From JBIOWF01 sp044868295 (lineage in GTDB: Bacteria; Actinomycetota; Actinomycetes; Streptosporangiales; Streptosporangiaceae), in the NCBI GenBank assembly GCA_044868295.1, contig JBIOWF010000318.1, positions 1-10,355 on the forward strand: a stretch of DNA of 10,355 nucleotides. The letters run 5' to 3'. The translations under genes and the position numbers were made by a program. Positions 1 to 5,470 of the stretch are shown piece after piece; position 1 is the first letter of the stretch, and each line of letters opens with the position of its first letter. A model generated the notes under the pieces. That model was not told the DNA's origin. It ran no database searches and worked only from the letters and a program-made list of their open reading frames with translations.

Positions 1-126
1 TAAAACGCCTGTGGAGCCGGTGTAAGACCTCAAAGGCGAAAGCCCGGCGGGCAACTGGCTGTGAAGCAGGAAACCCGACCCGTGAGGGTTGGAATCCCCC
101 GGATTTATCCGTGGGGAGGATGTCAA
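1..126 (+). mobile_element. Right end of an IS200/IS605-family (IS1341-type) TnpB element
   Basis: The first 126 bases look like the 3' end of a TnpB-carrying insertion sequence; the rest lies left of the window. They contain two GC-rich hairpins and finish with GGGGAGGATGTCAA, which I recognise as the typical right end of actinobacterial IS605/OrfB-type elements. Hairpin 1 pairs 72-76 with 86-90. Hairpin 2 pairs 96-103 with 108-116, with T112 bulged. IS200/IS605 elements have hairpins at their ends rather than terminal inverted repeats and make no target duplication, so none is expected. The boundary at 126 is set by the conserved terminal motif and could be off by a few bases. No tnpA is visible. 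The left end and target-adjacent motif are outside the window. Confidence 0.72.
2..25 (+). CDS. tnpB: 3' end of tnpB, RNA-guided nuclease (partial, last 7 codons)
   Basis: Reading from base 2 gives K-T-P-V-E-P-V then TAA at 23-25. This fits the poorly conserved C-terminal tail of actinobacterial OrfB/TnpB proteins, which commonly stops about 100 bases before the right end of the element. TnpB is an RNA-guided RuvC-type endonuclease that uses the overlapping omega RNA and helps retain the transposon. Nothing catalytic lies in the window, so the call rests on position relative to the right-end motif and on the tail sequence. The stop could instead be another frame's; sequence left of the window decides. 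Confidence 0.45.
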   Translation, partial: KTPVEPV

Positions 127-196
127 GTCAGGTGGCGCTGCGCATGCCATGGGCCGCGCGGGCGGGCCTGATCACAGGGCTGGTGCGGGGCGCTGT

Positions 197-571
197 TCAG
201 AGCTTGCGGAAATCGCGTGCCTCCTGAGCGGCGGCGAGCACACCGTCCAGTGACGCGCCGCCGCCCGCGGCGACCACCGCGGCGATCGCCCCCTCGACGA
301 ACGGCACATCGGCGATCACGACCGAACCCGGGCTCTCCAGCAGCCGGGCCGTGAGCACCGAGCTGCCGAGATCGGGGATCAGGAGCACCCCGGCGCCCCG
401 GTCCACCTCCTTGATCGCGGCGGTCACCCGGTCGGGACTGGTGCCGAGGCCGCCTTCGTCGGTGCCTCCGGCCGCCGCCACCGGAACGTCGGCGCCGCCG
501 ATCTGCGTCGCGAGCGAGGCCACCTCCGCGGCCAGCCCGCTGCTGTGCGAAATGAGAACGATGCCAACCAT
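197..571 (-). CDS. dhaM: DhaM, phosphoryl-donor subunit of PEP-dependent dihydroxyacetone kinase
   Basis: This 124-residue protein is a single EIIA(mannose-type) domain. It accepts phosphate from HPr of the sugar phosphotransferase system and passes it to ADP bound on DhaL, so that DhaK's substrate dihydroxyacetone is phosphorylated in the cytoplasm. The N-terminus MVGIVLISHS puts His at position 9, the phosphorylated residue in E. coli DhaM. The GGTDEGGLGTSPDRV block and the VVIADVPFVEGA segment are also typical. The E. coli protein carries extra HPr- and EI-like domains; this one does not, as is usual in Gram-positives, so HPr and EI must come from elsewhere. I start at ATG 571 because it places His9 correctly and has AGGGA six bases upstream; an upstream ATG at 607 would add 12 unconserved residues. 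A 272-base gap holding an IclR remnant separates it from dhaL. Confidence 0.9.
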   Translation of the reverse strand: MVGIVLISHSSGLAAEVASLATQIGGADVPVAAAGGTDEGGLGTSPDRVTAAIKEVDRGAGVLLIPDLGSSVLTARLLESPGSVVIADVPFVEGAIAAVVAAGGGASLDGVLAAAQEARDFRKL

Positions 572-610
572 TCGGTGTCCCTGAAGCCCGTTCGGCATGA
601 TCAACACCTA

Positions 611-826
611 AGCCACGCGATCGAGGACCAGGAGGCCGCTCTCGGCGACGCGGGATACGCGGGCGCCGGTCATCTCCCACGACGGCATGGCAGCGGGGGT
701 CATCGGCATCGTCGGCCCCGTCGAGCGGCTGCTCGACCTGTCCAGGAAGAACGACATCGCGCTCGCCGTACGGGAGACCGCGCGGCCCTGTCCCGCGACC
801 TCGGCGCGCCGCGCGGGGCGGCCTGA
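611..826 (+). pseudogene. Frameshifted C-terminal remnant of an IclR-family transcriptional regulator
   Basis: Plus-strand translation gives pieces of an IclR effector-binding domain in two frames. From 611: SHAIEDQEAALG. From about 663, in the +1 frame: APVISHDGMAAGVIGIVGP followed by VERLLDL and, a few residues on, ALAVRETAR. From about 787, back in the first frame: ALSRDLGAPRGAA and a TGA at 824-826. Joined, they match the C-terminal end of IclR proteins (APVxDxxGxxxAxIxVxGPxxR...Vxxxaxxls). One inserted base near 660 and one missing base near 785 would restore the frame. The N-terminal HTH part is absent: upstream sequence is dhaM on the other strand. IclR regulators such as GylR often control glycerol/dihydroxyacetone genes, so this was plausibly the local regulator. 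It cannot bind DNA as it stands. Confidence 0.6.
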
Positions 827-843
827 CCAGGGCGGACGGGCGG

Positions 844-1470
844 TCATCGGGATCCGACAGCCCTGAGCGCGCCGAGAATGAGAGCAGTGGAGGCGGCCCC
901 CGGATCCTCGTGGCCCACGCTCCGCGGACCGAGATAGCTGGCCCGCCCCTTACGCGCCTCCAGCGGGATGGTCGCCTTCGCGCCCCCCTCGGCCGCGACC
1001 GCCGCCGCGTCGAGCGCCTCCTGCGGCTTCAGCCCGTCCCGTACGGCTTGCGCCAGCGCCCTGGCCGCCGGGGCCAGGGCGTCGACCATGGTCTTGTCAC
1101 CCTCCACCGCGGCCCCCAGCCGCTGGACGCCGGCGAGTGCCTCGTCCAGAGCCGTCGCGAGGTCCGCCGCCGACACCTCGGACGTGTCCCCGAGCGACTT
1201 GCCCATCTGCCGGAACGCGGTGCCGTACAACGGTCCGGAGGCTCCGCCGACCTTGCGGATCAGGGTGGAGCCGACGAGCACGAGCAGGGCGCCCGGAGTG
1301 TCCGGAGGCCCGCCGGTCAGCGCCTCGCCGACCGCGGTGAACCCGCGGTCCAGGTTCGTGCCGTGGTCGGCGTCGCCGATGGCCGCGTCCAGTTGCGTGA
1401 GGTGATCGCGCTGAGCCTGTACGGCCGTCGCGATCTCCTCGATCCATGCGGTGAAGAACTGCGTGTCCAA
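844..1470 (-). CDS. dhaL: DhaL, ADP-binding subunit of dihydroxyacetone kinase
   Basis: This 208-residue protein holds a tightly bound ADP that shuttles phosphate from DhaM to dihydroxyacetone on DhaK. The LDAAIGDADHGTN motif (about residues 27-39) supplies the Asp residues (28, 33, 35) that hold two Mg ions and the nucleotide phosphates. KVGGASGPLYGTAF forms the nucleotide loop, and GRASYLGPRSVGHEDPGAAS near the C-terminus is the second family signature. Length is normal (about 210). The start is TTG at 1470, with GGAG six bases upstream, and the protein begins MDTQFFTAWI, where family members begin. It lies 26 bases downstream of dhaK and is surely in the same transcript. No frame damage is seen despite the degraded neighbours. 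Confidence 0.92.
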   Translation of the reverse strand: MDTQFFTAWIEEIATAVQAQRDHLTQLDAAIGDADHGTNLDRGFTAVGEALTGGPPDTPGALLVLVGSTLIRKVGGASGPLYGTAFRQMGKSLGDTSEVSAADLATALDEALAGVQRLGAAVEGDKTMVDALAPAARALAQAVRDGLKPQEALDAAAVAAEGGAKATIPLEARKGRASYLGPRSVGHEDPGAASTALILGALRAVGSR

Positions 1471-1496
1471 GAGGGGCTCCAGACGGTGGATGACGA

Positions 1497-2489
1497 TCAG
1501 CGGCCCCAGCGCAGGCCCGGTGTCTCCACGGGCGCGTCCCAGAGCCGGATCAGCTCGTCGGTCAACGCGCAGGTGGTCACCGAGACGCCCTGCATGTCGA
1601 GGCTGGTCACGTAGTTGCCGACCAGGCTGCGGACGGCCGTCGCCCCCTTCTCCCGGAGGTACGCGGAGACCTCGGCGAAGGCGACGTACAACTCGATGAG
1701 CGGGGTGCCGCCCATGCCGTTGACCATGACCAGCGTGTCGCCGGACAGCGGCAGGTCGTCGTTGATCGCGTCCATGGCGAGCCGGACGATCTCCCTGGCC
1801 TCCCGGTGGGCGGTGCGGGTGCGCCCGGGCTCGCCGTGGATGCCGATGCCGAGCTCGATCTCCCCGTCACCCAGCTCGAACGTGGCCTTCCCGGCGGCGG
1901 GTACGGTGCACGCGGTCAGCGCGACGCCGAACGAGCGGCTGCGCTCGTTGACCTCCCGCCCGATCCGGGCGACGTCGGCGAGGCCGGCCCCCGTCTCGGC
2001 CAGCGCTCCGGCGATCTTCTCGACGAACACCGTCGCGCCGGTGCCCCGGCGGCCCGCTGTGTAGAGCGAGTCCTGCACGGCCACGTCGTCGTTGACCAGA
2101 ACGCTGGCGACTTCGATGCCCTCGTCCCCGCACAGCTCGGCGGCCATCTCGAAGTTGAGGACGTCGCCGGTGTAGTTCTTGACGACGTGCAGCACCCCGG
2201 CGCCGCCGTCGACACCCTTGGTCGCCTCGATCATCTGGTCGGGGACGGGAGAGGTGAAGACCTCTCCGGGGCAGGCCGCGTCGAGCATGCCGTACCCGAC
2301 GAACCCGCCGTGGAGTGGCTCGTGTCCGGAGCCGCCGCCGGACACCAGCCCGACCTTCCCCGGCCGGGGGGCGTCCTTCCGGTATATGACCTTGTTCTCG
2401 ACGTCCACCCGCAGGGAGGGGTGCGCGGCGGCGATGCCGCGCAGCGCGTCGGTGACCACCGAGTCGGCGCTGTTGATGAGCTTCTTCAT
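1497..2489 (-). CDS. dhaK: DhaK, dihydroxyacetone-binding subunit of dihydroxyacetone kinase
   Basis: This 330-residue subunit binds dihydroxyacetone covalently and presents it for phosphorylation to dihydroxyacetone phosphate, feeding glycolysis. The three catalytic residues of E. coli DhaK fall at identical numbers: His56 in GGGSGHEP, Asp109 in KNYTGDVLNF, and His218 in GIGIHGEPG, the residue forming the hemiaminal with substrate. Other family blocks include NDDVAVQDS and NGMGGTPLIELY. I start at ATG 2489 (MKKLINSADS), the conserved N-terminus, with GAGGA about ten bases upstream. The same frame stays open to 2951, but that extension runs through a membrane-protein remnant and the lrp gene and is not DhaK-like. 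It is first in the dhaK-dhaL-(remnant)-dhaM order. Confidence 0.95.
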   Translation of the reverse strand: MKKLINSADSVVTDALRGIAAAHPSLRVDVENKVIYRKDAPRPGKVGLVSGGGSGHEPLHGGFVGYGMLDAACPGEVFTSPVPDQMIEATKGVDGGAGVLHVVKNYTGDVLNFEMAAELCGDEGIEVASVLVNDDVAVQDSLYTAGRRGTGATVFVEKIAGALAETGAGLADVARIGREVNERSRSFGVALTACTVPAAGKATFELGDGEIELGIGIHGEPGRTRTAHREAREIVRLAMDAINDDLPLSGDTLVMVNGMGGTPLIELYVAFAEVSAYLREKGATAVRSLVGNYVTSLDMQGVSVTTCALTDELIRLWDAPVETPGLRWGR

Positions 2490-2559
2490 GATGTGGCCGT
2501 CCTCACTGAAGTCGTGCTCTCTTCCTGTGCCCGTTGACGCGTACGGCAAGCGCCGTGCA

Positions 2560-2700
2560 GGCGACGCGCAGGCGACGGTGCCGATGAGGCCGCCGGCGAA
2601 GTGGCCGATCAGGTGGGCGGGCACCCGGCCCCGGCCCACCATGCCGCCGAAGGCGGCGGTCACCAGGAACGGGCCGACGTAGTCGGACGGCCCGCATGCC
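2560..2700 (-). pseudogene. Possible remnant of an aquaporin/glycerol-facilitator (MIP) membrane protein
   Basis: Minus-strand translation of this stretch, in the same frame as dhaK and just upstream, reads PSDYVGPFLVTAAFGGMVG directly followed by RGRVPAHLIGHFAGGLIGTV. It is hydrophobic and resembles the stretch in MIP channels that runs from the first NPA box (NPAVT.A) through the VPxYxxAQxxGxxxG helix. NPA itself is not intact and no start or further helices are found. Glycerol-facilitator genes commonly sit next to dhaKLM in actinobacteria, which supports the reading. About 230 bases separate dhaK from lrp and contain nothing else recognisable. The fragment is short, so the call is tentative; it may be only a fortuitous reading of spacer DNA. 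Confidence 0.33.
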
Positions 2701-2722
2701 GTCGGCGAAAGCGCCCGGACGA

Positions 2723-3172
2723 TCAGCCTGGAGTGAGCGGGCGCCAGGGGATCGGCGTCGACAACACCATGGCGGACGCCGTCTCTCCATAGGAGGCCAG
2801 CCGTACCAGCACCCGCTCCAGCTCCGTGACCGACGTGGTCACGACCCTGGCCATCGAGCAGACGTCGCCGGTCAGCCGGGACACCTCGACCACCTCGGGA
2901 AGGTCGTCGAGGAGTTCGGGAAACACGGTGATGCACCGCGATCCGTAACACTTCATGCGGACATGGGCGACCACCGGAAGTCCGGCCGCCACCGGGTCGA
3001 TCCGCGCATGATAGCCGGTGATGACGCCAGAGTCCTCCAGGCGGCGCACCCTCTGGGCCACCGTCGGCGCGGAGACGTGCACCATGCGGGCCAGTTCGTT
3101 GTAGGACAGCCGCGCGTTGGCCTGCAGCGCGCCCAGCAGGGCCCGGTCGACAGCGTCGAGTTCGATTTTCAC
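2723..3172 (-). CDS. Lrp/AsnC-family transcriptional regulator
   Basis: This 149-residue protein has an N-terminal winged HTH (about residues 5-50; LSYNELARMVHVSAPTVAQR, then RVRRLEDSGVITGY) and a C-terminal RAM ligand-binding domain (about 66-140). It ends WRPLTPG. Such proteins act as dimers or octamers that sense amino acids or their breakdown products. It is divergent from the TDO homologue. In Pseudomonas and Burkholderia the Lrp/AsnC protein KynR is similarly placed and activates kynurenine genes, so local control of the TDO module is a reasonable inference. In the RAM loop the usual G-x-x-D-Y segment reads TGDVCSMARVV, with Cys in place of the usual Asp, which may mean an unusual ligand. 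The start is GTG at 3172, because the ATG two bases upstream runs straight into TGA. No Shine-Dalgarno is visible, so the message may be leaderless. Confidence 0.92.
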   Translation of the reverse strand: MKIELDAVDRALLGALQANARLSYNELARMVHVSAPTVAQRVRRLEDSGVITGYHARIDPVAAGLPVVAHVRMKCYGSRCITVFPELLDDLPEVVEVSRLTGDVCSMARVVTTSVTELERVLVRLASYGETASAMVLSTPIPWRPLTPG

Positions 3173-3311
3173 ATTCGTAAGACTAGTCGAGCGATCTGCT
3201 TTCGATCATAAGAAGAAACGGCGTGTGCACCGTGCCATGCCCATTCGTTTTCCCGAAAAAGCCTTGCAGAATGGTGCCCACCATCAGATTCACCCCTGGA
3301 GGCGAACTCCT
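3173..3311. promoter_or_regulatory. Divergent control region between lrp and the TDO homologue
   Basis: These 139 bases carry the starts of two divergent genes and are AT-richer than the flanks. On the minus strand TAGTCT (complement of 3180-3185) lies seven bases before the GTG of lrp, right for a -10 box of a nearly leaderless transcript; no convincing -35 box is seen. The perfect 8-base palindrome GACTAGTC (3181-3188) covers this -10 box and could be an autoregulatory site. Two CGATC copies (3192-3196, 3203-3207) follow. On the plus strand GGAGG (3298-3302) lies nine bases before the GTG of the TDO gene, leaving a leader with no clear promoter call. Confidence 0.35.
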
Positions 3312-4223
3312 GTGATCACCGAGCCCGGATCCGGTTGTCCGGTCATGCACTCCGCCGATGAGGGGCCCAAGCTCGACTTCGGCGGGACCACCCCGTACGA
3401 GGACTACGTGCACGCCTCGGTGCTGCACTCGCTCCAGCGCACCGTCAGCGAGGATCCACGGGAGATGTCCTTCCTGGTCATCACCCAGATCATGGAGCTG
3501 TACTTCGGGTTGCTGGTCTTCGAGTTCCGGCACGCCCAGGACCGGCTACGCGCCGACGACGTTGATGGCGCGACGATGGCCGTACGGCGAAGCGTCCTGC
3601 ATTTCCAGGCGTTGCGCGCCGCGTGGCTGCCGCTCGCGCGGATGACCCCTCGTGAGTTCAACTCCTTCCGTGCGGCACTGGGGGAGGGGTCGGGATTCCA
3701 GTCCGGGGCGTACCGGCACCTGGAGTTCCTGTTCGGGGAGAAGGCGCCTTCGATGCTCGTCCCGCATCGCTCGGTCCCGTCGACGCACGCCGAACTGACC
3801 GCGGCGCTGGACGAGCCCAGCCTGTACGACGACGTCCTGGCCCTGCTGTCCCGCCGGGGCCATGCCGTACCCGTCGAGGTGCTGTATCGCGACCTCGCCC
3901 AGCCGTACACGCCATCGCTCGGCGTGGAGCGGGTGTGGGCGGACATCTACCGTGGCGAGCCCGGAGAGCTGGCGGCGCTCGGCGAGGCGCTGACCGATGT
4001 CGCCGAGGAGTTCATGCGCTGGCGCTACGACCATCTGACCGCCACCCGCCGCGCGATGGGCTCCAAAACCGGCACCGGCGGCTCCGCCGGTGTGGCCTGG
4101 CTGGAGAAACGGGCACTGCGCGACGTTTTCCCGGAACTGTGGACCGCCCGCTCCCACGTAGAGACACCACACACAAGGCCTGAACCCCAGCGCCCTGGCC
4201 AAGCGGATCACGGGCGCCGGTAG
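3312..4223 (+). CDS. Tryptophan 2,3-dioxygenase superfamily haem protein with altered distal residue
   Basis: This 303-residue protein belongs to the TDO family, which opens the indole ring of tryptophan with O2 to give N-formylkynurenine. Visible landmarks: TPYEDYVHASVLHSLQ (27-42), the distal helix TQIMELYFGLLVFE (58-71), FRAALGEGSGFQSGAYRHLE (119-138, carboxylate-binding Arg120), RWRYDHL with probable haem ligand His241, and SKTGTGGSAGVAWL (251-264), followed by FPELWTAR (273-280). In canonical TDOs the distal helix reads HQxxELWxK, with His55 (Xanthomonas numbering) over the haem. Here it reads T-Q-I-M-E-L-Y-F-G, so His, Trp and Lys become Thr58, Tyr64 and Gly66. Human IDO uses Ser there, so activity may persist, but a different substrate or product is possible, as in the oxindole-forming homologue MarE. 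GTG 3312 is chosen for its GGAGG nine bases upstream and family length; upstream in-frame starts would add weakly conserved sequence. Confidence 0.9.
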   Translation: MITEPGSGCPVMHSADEGPKLDFGGTTPYEDYVHASVLHSLQRTVSEDPREMSFLVITQIMELYFGLLVFEFRHAQDRLRADDVDGATMAVRRSVLHFQALRAAWLPLARMTPREFNSFRAALGEGSGFQSGAYRHLEFLFGEKAPSMLVPHRSVPSTHAELTAALDEPSLYDDVLALLSRRGHAVPVEVLYRDLAQPYTPSLGVERVWADIYRGEPGELAALGEALTDVAEEFMRWRYDHLTATRRAMGSKTGTGGSAGVAWLEKRALRDVFPELWTARSHVETPHTRPEPQRPGQADHGRR

Positions 4224-4696
4224 TCGCGCTGTCGTCAGGCGGTCCATGATGACGGCCCGGAGGGGGTGTTCCATCCGTGCACGAATCGTGGTTTTCGGAC
4301 ACTCGTAAGTGGCTATTCTGGCGGTGTCCATATATGCGGCCAGCCAAGTTTCCCGATATTTCTTGCTAGGTAGAGTGTCGCCACCCCAACGACAGAGTCC
4401 GCCGGAAGACCCTTCTTCATCAACCACTGGATGAGAGCCTCCGTGCCTTTCCTTGGCACCAGGCACAACGCAGCTTTCGACATATCAATTGATGGTCGGC
4501 CACAGTAACGCCAAGTGACTGTACCGATCACCAAAACGCTTGAACTGTGGTAGTTGGCTGGGGTATGTGCTGGATGCATGGATTTCGGGTGTGGATTATT
4601 GGGATCTGTGCGACCAGGCTCGGCGGAGAGGTTGATCTGGCGTGCGAGAGTGGGCTGTAGGAGGATCTGGGGATTCCCTGAGTGATCGGAGGCGGC
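4224..4696. other. Long low-GC intergenic stretch with no recognisable gene
   Basis: Between the TDO homologue and the cyclase-family gene lie 473 bases without a gene I recognise. By hand count 4261-4620 is about 53% GC (192 of 360), against roughly 70% in the flanking genes. A minus-strand ORF at 4313-4483 would encode 56 residues (MSKAALCLVPRKGTEALIQW...), but it has no Shine-Dalgarno. A second minus frame over about 4230-4410 also looks peptide-like (KYRETWLAAYMDTARIATYE). Neither resembles a family I know. A perfect 10-base palindrome, ATCAATTGAT, is at 4484-4493. TTGAAC at 4540-4545 is a possible -35 box for the downstream genes, but no matching -10 is clear. It could be a decayed insertion or a transferred fragment. 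Confidence 0.5.
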
Positions 4697-5470
4697 ATGG
4701 CGGTGTTGCGGGATCTGGTGGAGAGCATCCGGGGTGGTGGGATCGAGGTCGTCGACCTGACGGCGCCGCTCTCCGGGACGACGCCGATCCTGATGCTGCC
4801 CGAGCCCTTCGGGAACACCGTCCCGTTCGGCCTCCAGGAGATCAGCAGGTATGACGAGCGCGGACCCGCGTGGTACTGGAACAACATCTCGACCGGCGAG
4901 CACACGGGCACCCACTTCGACGCGCCGATCCACTGGGTGACCGCCCGTGACGGCGAGGACGTGTCGCAGGTTCCCGCGAGCAAACTGGTGGCGCCCGCCG
5001 TGGTGCTCGACTTCGTGGCCGAGGCCGCTCAGGACCCCGACTTCCTGGTGGAGATAGACCACGTGACGGCGTGGGAGAAGGAGCACGGCCCGCTGCCGGA
5101 CGGCGGGTGGCTGCTCCTGCGCACCGGCTGGGACGTCCGCGCGCACGATCAGGCGGAGTTCCTCAACGCCGACGAGACCGGCCCGCACACGCCCGGCGTC
5201 TCCGTGGAGTGCGCCCGCCATCTCGCCGAGCGGACGCCTATCGCGGGGCTGGGCGTCGAGACGGTCGGCACCGACGCCGGGGCCGCCCACTCGTTCGATC
5301 CCGCGTTCCCCTGTCACTCGTTCCTGCTCGGAGCGGGCAAGTACGGCCTGACCCAGCTGCGCAATCTCGATCGGCTCCCGCCCACCGGCGCCGTCGTCAT
5401 CGCGGGGCCGCTGCCGATCGTCGGGGGCTCCGGCAGCCCCGCCCGGGTCCTGGCGCTGGTCGAGCGATGA
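4697..5470 (+). CDS. Cyclase-family metal-dependent hydrolase (kynurenine formamidase / isatin hydrolase type)
   Basis: This 257-residue protein belongs to the KynB/isatin hydrolase fold, which opens formamides or lactams with bound Zn or Mn. The signature HTGTHFDAPIH (69-79) gives the metal ligands and catalytic residues His69, His73, Asp75 and His79. The second conserved region runs from GVETVGTDAG through DPAFPCHSFLLGAGKYGLTQL, with His207. Two readings fit. As kynurenine formamidase it would take the product of the upstream TDO homologue. As isatin hydrolase it would give isatinate, a substrate suited to the ThDP enzyme encoded by the overlapping next gene. The length, above the roughly 210 residues usual for KynB, and the ThDP partner favour the isatin-hydrolase branch. 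The start is ATG 4697 with GGAGG four bases upstream; an in-frame GTG at 4682 would add five residues. Its stop overlaps the next start by four bases. Confidence 0.85.
   Translation: MAVLRDLVESIRGGGIEVVDLTAPLSGTTPILMLPEPFGNTVPFGLQEISRYDERGPAWYWNNISTGEHTGTHFDAPIHWVTARDGEDVSQVPASKLVAPAVVLDFVAEAAQDPDFLVEIDHVTAWEKEHGPLPDGGWLLLRTGWDVRAHDQAEFLNADETGPHTPGVSVECARHLAERTPIAGLGVETVGTDAGAAHSFDPAFPCHSFLLGAGKYGLTQLRNLDRLPPTGAVVIAGPLPIVGGSGSPARVLALVER

Larger units (their letters stand above)
1..142 (+). ncRNA. 3' part of TnpB omega RNA (reRNA) scaffold plus host-derived guide
   Basis: In TnpB systems the omega RNA is made from the 3' end of tnpB through the right end of the element, and the guide is the host DNA just beyond that end. 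Here the scaffold would be bases 1-126, with stems 72-76/86-90 and 96-99+100-103/108-111+113-116. The guide would be about 127-142, beginning GTCAGGTGGCGCTGCG. The 5' boundary lies outside the window. The scaffold structure is seen in the sequence. RNA production and guide length (about 16-20 nt) come from knowledge of the family. Confidence 0.55.

Noticed and set aside
123..680. 185-residue minus frame over dhaM
   Set aside because: Arg/Gly-rich shadow of dhaM with no domain; dhaM has the conserved His9 and all family blocks.
2490..2951. Open frame extending dhaK by 154 N-terminal residues
   Set aside because: It overlaps lrp, has shadow-like Arg/Gly-rich sequence in its first part, and the DhaK N-terminus and ribosome site are at 2489.
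3237..3311. Longer TDO start at ATG 3237
   Set aside because: The extra residues are unlike TDO N-termini and the site has no clear Shine-Dalgarno, whereas GTG 3312 has GGAGG nine bases upstream.
4313..4483. 56-residue minus-strand ORF in the low-GC gap
   Set aside because: No ribosome site and no family resemblance; reported only as part of the unexplained gap.
4565..4660. Plus-strand 31-codon ORF with two Trp codons in its first ten (MCWMHGFRVW), possible attenuator leader peptide before the hydrolase gene
   Set aside because: No spaced Shine-Dalgarno, no convincing terminator/antiterminator stems after it, and TGG is common in this G/T-rich stretch.
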